From Sphingomonas baiyangensis (GTDB taxonomy: Bacteria > Pseudomonadota > Alphaproteobacteria > Sphingomonadales > Sphingomonadaceae), in contig NZ_SWKR01000002.1 of the NCBI RefSeq assembly GCF_005144715.1, forward strand, positions 1,974,227-2,038,226: a stretch of 64,000 bases of DNA, written 5' to 3'. Positions 59,369 to 64,000 of the stretch are shown here, piece after piece. The notes under the pieces are model-generated. The model did no database searches. It had not been told where the DNA came from and saw only the letters and a program-made list of their open reading frames with translations. The stretch's first letter is position 1; each line of letters begins with the position of its first letter. The translations under genes and the position numbers were made by a program.

Positions 59369-60282
59369 GCGGGGATGCGGTCCTGCAACGGTCCGGATTG
59401 CGGCGTGACCGGCGTGAATTCGCGTGCGGCAATGAACGCCGGACGCGGCTTTGCCGCGGCGAACGGCCGTTCAAGGCGGTTCGACACCGCGTTGAACACG
59501 AGAAAGGCGTTGGATCGGGGGAACGGCGTGATGTTGCCGTTCGAGCCGTGCATCATGTTGCAATCGAAGATGATGACGGTGCCCGGCTGCCCCACCGGTG
59601 CGACGATCCCGTGCTCATGCGCCAGCGTCGCTAGGCTCATCTCGTCGGGAACGCCATACTCCTGTTTTTTGAGCGACTGGCGATAATGATCGTCGGGCGT
59701 CTCGCCGACACAGGTGACGAAGCGCTTGTGCGAGCCGGGGATCAGCATCAGCGGGCCGTTATCGGGCGTATTTTCGGCCAGCAGCACCGACATCGACAGC
59801 GCCCGCATCCGCGGCATTCCATCCTCGGCGTGCCAGGTTTCGAAATCGGAGTGCCAGTAGAACTCCTTGCCCTTGAAGCCGGGTTTGTAATTGAGGCGCG
59901 ACTGATGGACATAGACGTCGTCGCCGAGCAGAAACGCCGCGACCCCGGCCAGGCGCTGGTCGGCCGCCAGCCGCGCCATCATGGCGCTCTGGCGATGGAT
60001 GGCGAAGATCGAACGCACTTCGCGGCTGCCCGGCTCGGTAATCACGGTTTCGTCCTGCAGCGCGGCCGGATCGGCCATCAACCTGCCGGTTTCGGCCTGC
60101 ATCGCGGCCAGTTCGTCCGCGGCGAAGACGTCTTCGAGCACCAGATAGCCATGCTGGTCGAAATGATCGACCTGCTCGCGGCTCAGCGGTGCGCCCTCGT
60201 GCCAGCGCGACCAGGCCACCGGGTCCTGACGGTCCTGCATGGACGGCTCGGGCGCGCTTCGTGTGGGATAGATGTCGTGCAT
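59365..60282 (-). CDS. ectD: Ectoine 5-hydroxylase
   Basis: 305 residues from ATG 60282 (GGTGGGGGAA upstream; the frame is open to 60393, inside ectC). The EctD signature FYWHSDFETWHAEDGMPRMR is intact, giving Fe ligands H144 and D146; the distal ligand is H245 in NMMHGSNGN. It converts ectoine to 5-hydroxyectoine with O2 and 2-oxoglutarate. It is a normal-length member, and the neighbours ectC and ask support the assignment. Confidence 0.96.
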   Translation of the reverse strand: MHDIYPTRSAPEPSMQDRQDPVAWSRWHEGAPLSREQVDHFDQHGYLVLEDVFAADELAAMQAETGRLMADPAALQDETVITEPGSREVRSIFAIHRQSAMMARLAADQRLAGVAAFLLGDDVYVHQSRLNYKPGFKGKEFYWHSDFETWHAEDGMPRMRALSMSVLLAENTPDNGPLMLIPGSHKRFVTCVGETPDDHYRQSLKKQEYGVPDEMSLATLAHEHGIVAPVGQPGTVIIFDCNMMHGSNGNITPFPRSNAFLVFNAVSNRLERPFAAAKPRPAFIAAREFTPVTPQSGPLQDRIPA

Positions 60283-60298
60283 GTCCAGTTCCCCCACC

Positions 60299-60706
60299 TC
60301 AGGCGCTGCCGGCGGAGACGTGCGGACGCGCGGCGGGATAGGCGCCGTCTTCGCCATGCACTTCGGCTCCGGTGACGGGGGGATTGAAGACACACGCCGT
60401 CAGGATATCGGTTTCGCAGCGAACGATATGCTCGTCATTCTCGTTCAGCGCATAGAGTACGCCGGGCTTCAGATCGTGCGTCTCGCCGGTGGCCAGATCC
60501 TCGATCGTGCCGGTGCCCTTCAGCACCATCACCGACTCGAGATGGTTCTTGTAGTGCATTTTCAGTTCGCTGCCGGCGCGCATCGTGGTGACGTGGAACG
60601 AGAAGCCCATTGCGTCATCCTCGAGCAGAAGGCGGGCGCTTTCCCATCCCTTCGACTTTACGTTGCGGTCGCTCTGGCGGATTTCCTTGAGGGTGCGGAT
60701 AATCAT
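60299..60706 (-). CDS. ectC: L-ectoine synthase
   Basis: 135 residues, a single cupin. The iron ligands known from EctC crystal structures fall on E57 ([10 protein letters not shown]), Y85 (PGVLYALNE) and H93 (DEHIVRCE), all present. It cyclises N-gamma-acetyl-diaminobutyrate to ectoine. It lies 22 bases after ectB and 16 bases before ectD. Confidence 0.97.
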   Translation of the reverse strand: MIIRTLKEIRQSDRNVKSKGWESARLLLEDDAMGFSFHVTTMRAGSELKMHYKNHLESVMVLKGTGTIEDLATGETHDLKPGVLYALNENDEHIVRCETDILTACVFNPPVTGAEVHGEDGAYPAARPHVSAGSA

Positions 60707-60728
60707 GGTGTTCGGTCTCCTTTGAGAT

Positions 60729-62030
60729 TCAGGCAGCGATTTCGAGCGTAGACCCGAGTTCGGCGCGCACCGCGCCCTCGAGAATATCGAGGCCGGCGCT
60801 GAGCAGCTCGTCGTCGATCACCAGCGGGGCGAGCACCTTCACGATCTCGTCATGCGCGCCGCTCGTCTCGATGATGAGTCCCTTGTCGAAGCAGGCCTGC
60901 GTGATCGCGGACGCCGCTGCGCCGCTGCCCACGTCGATGCCGCGCATCATCCCGCGTCCGCGCGTGGTGAGGCCGTGCCGGGCGGCGATCCGATCGAGGC
61001 GAGCCTCGAGCAGCCCGCCGCGCCGCGCGATGTCGGCTTCGAAATCCTGGTTCGCCCAGAAGTGCCGCAGCGCCGCCGCGGCGGTGACGAAAGCGTGATT
61101 GTTGCCGCGGAAGGTGCCATTATGTTCGCCGGGCGACCACACATCGAGTTCGGGCCGGAACAGTGTAAGCGCCAGTGGCAGGCCATAGCCCGAGATCGAC
61201 TTTGCCAGCGTGACGATGTCGGGCGTGAAGCCCATGCCCTCGAAACTGAAGAACGACCCCGTCCGCCCGCATCCAGCCTGGATATCGTCGACGATCAGCA
61301 GCGCGCCATGCTTGCGCGCGACTTCGGAAATGGCGCGCAGCCATTCGGGCGAGGCGGCGTTGAGCCCCCCCTCCCCCTGCACCGTTTCGAGCAGGATCGC
61401 GGCTGGCGCATCGAGCCCGCTCGACGGATCCGACAGGCGCTGGTCGAGCACCTGCACGGTATCAACGTCACCATCGAAATAGCCGTCATAGGGCTCATGC
61501 GCGACATGGCTGAGCGGCACGCCCGCCCCGCCGCGCTTGCCGGTATTGCCGGTGCACGCCAGCGCGCCGAGCGTCATGCCGTGGAAGCCGTTGGTGAAGG
61601 CGACCACCATTTCGCGCCCCGTCACCTTGCGCGCCAGCTTGATCGCGGCCTCGACCGCGTTGGTGCCGGTCGGCCCGGTGAACATGACACGGTAATCAAG
61701 GCCGCGCGGCTGCAGGATCAGTTCCTCGAACGCTTCGAGGAAGCGGGCCTTGGCATCGGTGTGCATGTCGAGGCCATGCGTGATCCCGTCGGCGGCGATA
61801 TAGTCGAGCAGCGCCTGCTTCAGGATCGGGTGATTATGCCCGTAATTGAGCGACGAGCAGCCCGACAGGAAATCGAGATAGCGCCCGCCATTGTCGTCGT
61901 GAATCCAGACATGCTCGGCGCGGTTGAATTGGCGCGGCAGCGAGCGCGAATAGGTACGCACTGCCGACTCCCGGCGCTCGTAGATACCCGTATCGGGCAG
62001 GGTCGTGCTGGGTTTGGGCGAAAGGGTCAT
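60729..62030 (-). CDS. ectB: L-2,4-diaminobutyrate aminotransferase
   Basis: 433 residues from ATG 62030, which overlaps the ectA stop. Class III PLP aminotransferase: [18 protein letters not shown], then [14 protein letters not shown] and the PLP-binding Lys in [14 protein letters not shown], then [10 protein letters not shown]. It transaminates aspartate semialdehyde with glutamate. Length and motifs are as in known EctB. Confidence 0.96.
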   Translation of the reverse strand: MTLSPKPSTTLPDTGIYERRESAVRTYSRSLPRQFNRAEHVWIHDDNGGRYLDFLSGCSSLNYGHNHPILKQALLDYIAADGITHGLDMHTDAKARFLEAFEELILQPRGLDYRVMFTGPTGTNAVEAAIKLARKVTGREMVVAFTNGFHGMTLGALACTGNTGKRGGAGVPLSHVAHEPYDGYFDGDVDTVQVLDQRLSDPSSGLDAPAAILLETVQGEGGLNAASPEWLRAISEVARKHGALLIVDDIQAGCGRTGSFFSFEGMGFTPDIVTLAKSISGYGLPLALTLFRPELDVWSPGEHNGTFRGNNHAFVTAAAALRHFWANQDFEADIARRGGLLEARLDRIAARHGLTTRGRGMMRGIDVGSGAAASAITQACFDKGLIIETSGAHDEIVKVLAPLVIDDELLSAGLDILEGAVRAELGSTLEIAA

Positions 62031-62620
62031 GGAAGATCGGCTCCGGTGTTGGATCGGGATTGCGGCAGGGGCGCGATCCGCGCCTGCCATTCGGTTTCGT
62101 GGGCGCCGCCGAAATGCGCATCGCGCTCGAAGCGCGGGGCGCGTTCGATTTTCGCGCCGTGGCGACGGGCAAAGGCTTCGAACAGCGCCCAGGAGGCAGC
62201 ATTATCGTGCGTGATCGTCGTCACCATCTCGGTGGCGCCCGGCACCTCTGGGCGGTCGAGCAGGCTGGCGAGCATGCGCCCTGCCAGTCCGATGCCGCGA
62301 GCCTGTGGCGACACCGCGACCTGCCATATGAACAGCTGCTCGAGCCGGGCAGGCGGGCGATAGGCCGAAATCCAGCCGACCGGCTCGCCATCGCGTTCGG
62401 CGACGATGCAGGTGCCGGCGAAATCGGAACATTGCAGCAGGTTGCAATAGGCTGAGTTGCGATCGAGCGGTGGGCATTCGGCAATCAGCCGCGTGATGCG
62501 CGGCCCATCGCCAGGCACTGGCCGCCGCAACATCACGGTCTGGTCAGTCTGATCCGGCTGCGAGCCGGATTTTGCCCGCATGGACGCGTTCATGGCCGGA
62601 GCCTGCGTCTCCTCACTCAA
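62027..62620 (-). CDS. ectA: L-2,4-diaminobutyrate acetyltransferase
   Basis: 197 residues, GNAT fold. After a 30-residue variable start the domain has LRRPVPGDGPRITRLIAECPPLD, NSAYCNLLQCSDFAGTCIVAE and the acetyl-CoA site VAVSPQARGIGLAGRML. It is the first gene of the operon, giving N-gamma-acetyl-diaminobutyrate. The long N-terminus may include an overlong start; MRAKSG or a later Met are alternatives. Confidence 0.95.
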   Translation of the reverse strand: MSEETQAPAMNASMRAKSGSQPDQTDQTVMLRRPVPGDGPRITRLIAECPPLDRNSAYCNLLQCSDFAGTCIVAERDGEPVGWISAYRPPARLEQLFIWQVAVSPQARGIGLAGRMLASLLDRPEVPGATEMVTTITHDNAASWALFEAFARRHGAKIERAPRFERDAHFGGAHETEWQARIAPLPQSRSNTGADLP

Positions 62621-62660
62621 TAGATGCCCCTGTGTTACTACGATATTCGTTTTTATGACG

Positions 62661-62686
62661 ACGGGTAGATAGCCCTATCTGCCCGT
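62661..62686. promoter_or_regulatory. Inverted repeat, candidate EctR operator
   Basis: ACGGGTAGATAG (62661-62672), two bases, then CTATCTGCCCGT (62675-62686): 11 of 12 positions are complementary. It lies between the divergent ectA (41 bases away) and ectR-like genes. MarR proteins bind such palindromes, and EctR-type regulators are encoded next to ect genes. It is the best operator candidate by eye. Confidence 0.6.
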
Positions 62687-62772
62687 AAAACAACCCGTGG
62701 GCTAGAATTTGACCGCAAGGGAAATACGGGTTTCGGTATATTCGCTCCCGAGCCGAGCGGCATGTGGCCGGT

Positions 62773-63294
62773 ATGGACTTGGCTGCCCCGCATGCCGGGT
62801 ATAGCGAAAATCGCATGGACCAGCCGCTGACCATCGCGACCTTGCGAGCGCTTCGAACGATCATGCGCGCGACCGATCTCGGCAATCGCAAGCTTGCTGC
62901 GGCAACCGGCCTCACGCCCTCGCAATTGCTGATTCTGCGGGAAATCGGCGAGCAAGGGGAAACGACGCCGACCTGGCTGTCAACGGCGCTGCACTTCTCT
63001 CAGGCGACCGTCACAAGCATCTGCGACCGGCTCGAGGCAGCGGGGCTGATCACCCGAGAGCGCGAGGACCAAGACAAGCGGCGCATCAGGCTGACGGCCA
63101 CCGAGGCGGGAAGGCAAGCCGTCGCACGGGCCCCGGATCTGCTGCAACAGCGCTTCGAGCAAGATTTCCCCGCCTTGCCCGCGTGGGAACAGGCTCTGGT
63201 ACTCGCCGGGCTGGAGCGGCTCTGCGACGTCCTGGGCATCGCTGGCGGCGATGCCGCGCCGCTACTCGATCCGGGATTGATAGACCGGCCCTGA
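62773..63294 (+). CDS. ectR: MarR family regulator, EctR-like
   Basis: 173 residues from ATG 62773 (GTG 62764 and ATG 62815 are alternatives; none has a strong ribosome site). The winged helix is LTPSQLLILREIGEQGETTPTWLSTALHFSQATVTSICDRL, then EREDQDKRRIRLTATEAG. Divergently transcribed from the ectoine operon, as EctR is in other bacteria, so it probably represses ect genes until osmotic stress. The name rests on position and type, not on a search. Confidence 0.85.
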   Translation: MDLAAPHAGYSENRMDQPLTIATLRALRTIMRATDLGNRKLAAATGLTPSQLLILREIGEQGETTPTWLSTALHFSQATVTSICDRLEAAGLITREREDQDKRRIRLTATEAGRQAVARAPDLLQQRFEQDFPALPAWEQALVLAGLERLCDVLGIAGGDAAPLLDPGLIDRP

Positions 63295-63497
63295 GCATTC
63301 GATCCCGCACCCCAATACCGCTTTCCCCGATCGCTGCGGAAAATCTCGGTTCGAGCGCGATATCGAGCCAGCCCGGCGAAGGCGCGACGATGACGTGGCG
63401 CACCATTGCCTTCCTTCCCGAACACCGTGATTTGGATTTCAGTGGTTCGGCAGAGCGCCTTGTGGCTTGAACGGTATCTACGGCGTGTTGCCGAGCG

Positions 63498-63815
63498 CTA
63501 GGAGCAGATCGACAGCCAGAACACCGGCAGGCCGGTGTAGATCGTGGAGAGGAGACCGATCACGCTGGAAGCGAACGCGAGAATGGCAAGAAAATCACGG
63601 GTGCCCGAGCTCGGTCGCAACCGCCAGCACAGCCATGCGAGAATCGTCACCGAAACGATATAGGTCGCGATCAGGATGCTCCGTGCAAGGCTTGGTCCGC
63701 CGAGTCCGATCGCGTCCCAGCCCAAGGCGCAGGAGAGCCCCTGTATCGCATAGATGGCGGAGAAGGCGACTGCCCACAGGATCAGCCCGGAAACCGAGCG
63801 CAGCAACGGGGTCAC
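63498..63815 (-). CDS. Small membrane protein linked to cytochrome c oxidase
   Basis: 105 residues from a GTG that overlaps the upstream stop. It has three to four membrane segments (SGLILWAVAFSAIYAIQGLSCALG, SILIATYIVSVTILAWL, FLAILAFASSVIGLLSTIYTG). No named family. Co-translation with the oxidase subunit suggests a role in the assembly or function of that enzyme. Confidence 0.7.
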   Translation of the reverse strand: MTPLLRSVSGLILWAVAFSAIYAIQGLSCALGWDAIGLGGPSLARSILIATYIVSVTILAWLCWRLRPSSGTRDFLAILAFASSVIGLLSTIYTGLPVFWLSICS

Positions 63816-64000
63816 GCGAGCAAAGCCGGCATATGGGCGCCAATCAAAGCGGTCGCGCCGGTAGCCAGTGCGTAATCGATCCAGAGGCGAGCGATCCGCG
63901 GCTCGGCGCCGAGCGTCGCCGCGACATAGCCGGCGCCGCGCCGCCGCACGACGAACATTCCGATCAGGATCGCCAGTGCCACGTGCAACGCGCCATAGCC
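63812..64000 (-). CDS. Cytochrome c oxidase subunit I, C-terminal end (partial)
   Basis: The last 62 codons of a gene running out of the window to the right. GYGALHVALAILIGMFVVRRR, then AEPRIARLWIDYALATG and a final membrane helix fit the end of a CtaD or fused CtaD/CtaE subunit (the part after the last conserved helices). The identification is by pattern and gene context, and the rest of the gene would settle it. Confidence 0.55.
   Translation of the reverse strand, partial: GYGALHVALAILIGMFVVRRRGAGYVAATLGAEPRIARLWIDYALATGATALIGAHMPALLA

Noticed and set aside
60852..62363. 503-codon plus-strand frame over ectB/ectA
   Set aside because: Antisense to well-identified ectoine genes; composition is typical of shadows.
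1..64000. tRNA, rRNA, CRISPR arrays or riboswitches
   Set aside because: I saw no cloverleaf-like sequence, no regularly spaced repeats and no known riboswitch core on either strand by eye; short RNAs could still be missed.

Overview
The window reads as a GC-rich alphaproteobacterial chromosome, most likely a member of the Sphingomonadales. The clues are a MucR/Ros-type regulator, a DUF6894 and a DUF6961-like small protein, a DUF3489-DUF2924-serine recombinase cassette, many short hydrophilic proteins of the kind common in sphingomonads, a TonB-dependent receptor fragment, and an aerobic ectoine/hydroxyectoine operon next to a cytochrome c oxidase gene. The genus assignment is an inference from gene content. 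No rRNA, tRNA or CRISPR array was recognised.

Region 1 (1-20 kb) is an accessory, stress-flavoured island of short loosely packed genes: DUF4126, a nuclease-like protein, PncC/CinA, the serine recombinase cassette, an SDR, a GAF-GGDEF cyclase, a SRAP repair protein, DUF892-like ferritin relatives (one intact but divergent, one frameshifted), MucR, a Crp/Fnr regulator and a manganese catalase. It ends in an insertion-sequence landscape. A second SRAP copy there has a TGA at the codon of its catalytic Cys2.

Region 2 (18.3-40.7 kb) is partitioned by at least three directly oriented copies or fragments of one IS6-family element (20645-21479, 27540-28246 and 40102-40395, plus a partial copy at 18790-19284). 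They bound two cargo modules. Module 1 (21480-27540) is a tightly overlapping operon: the 3' stub of a TonB-dependent receptor, an alpha/beta hydrolase, a quinone-oxidoreductase-like enzyme, two subunits of the 2-hydroxyacyl-CoA dehydratase/benzoyl-CoA reductase superfamily that lack the usual iron-sulfur cysteines, a MarR regulator and a ketopantoate-reductase-like protein. Module 2 (28247-40101) is a RiPP cluster that I interpret as an unusual lasso peptide locus. A 48-residue precursor (35338-35484, absent from any annotation based on longer ORFs) has Thr at -2, a predicted core starting with Gly, Asp at core position 8 and a C-terminal Ser. Around it lie an asparagine-synthetase-like cyclase, a PqqD-like recognition protein, an ABC exporter, two HPr-kinase-like proteins, three 2-oxoglutarate/Fe(II) oxygenase-like proteins, two methyltransferases and a beta-propeller-like protein. 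I see no B2 leader peptidase.

Region 3 (40.9-52.7 kb) is one long chemosensory operon: a globin-coupled chemoreceptor, a STAS protein, CheA, CheR, CheB, CheD, CheY, CheW, a second CheB with a degenerate active site, a small helical protein, a response regulator, a membrane histidine kinase and a FixJ-type regulator. A PAS-GGDEF-EAL protein and a PilZ-domain membrane protein follow, so this block joins chemosensory and c-di-GMP signalling. No flagellar or pilus genes are in view.

Region 4 (55.2-64 kb) holds ectABCD-ask followed by two MFS transporters, all on the minus strand and mostly overlapping, with a divergent MarR-type regulator (EctR-like). A near-perfect inverted repeat in the shared promoter region is a good operator candidate. 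The window ends in a small membrane protein and the 3' end of a cytochrome c oxidase subunit I gene.
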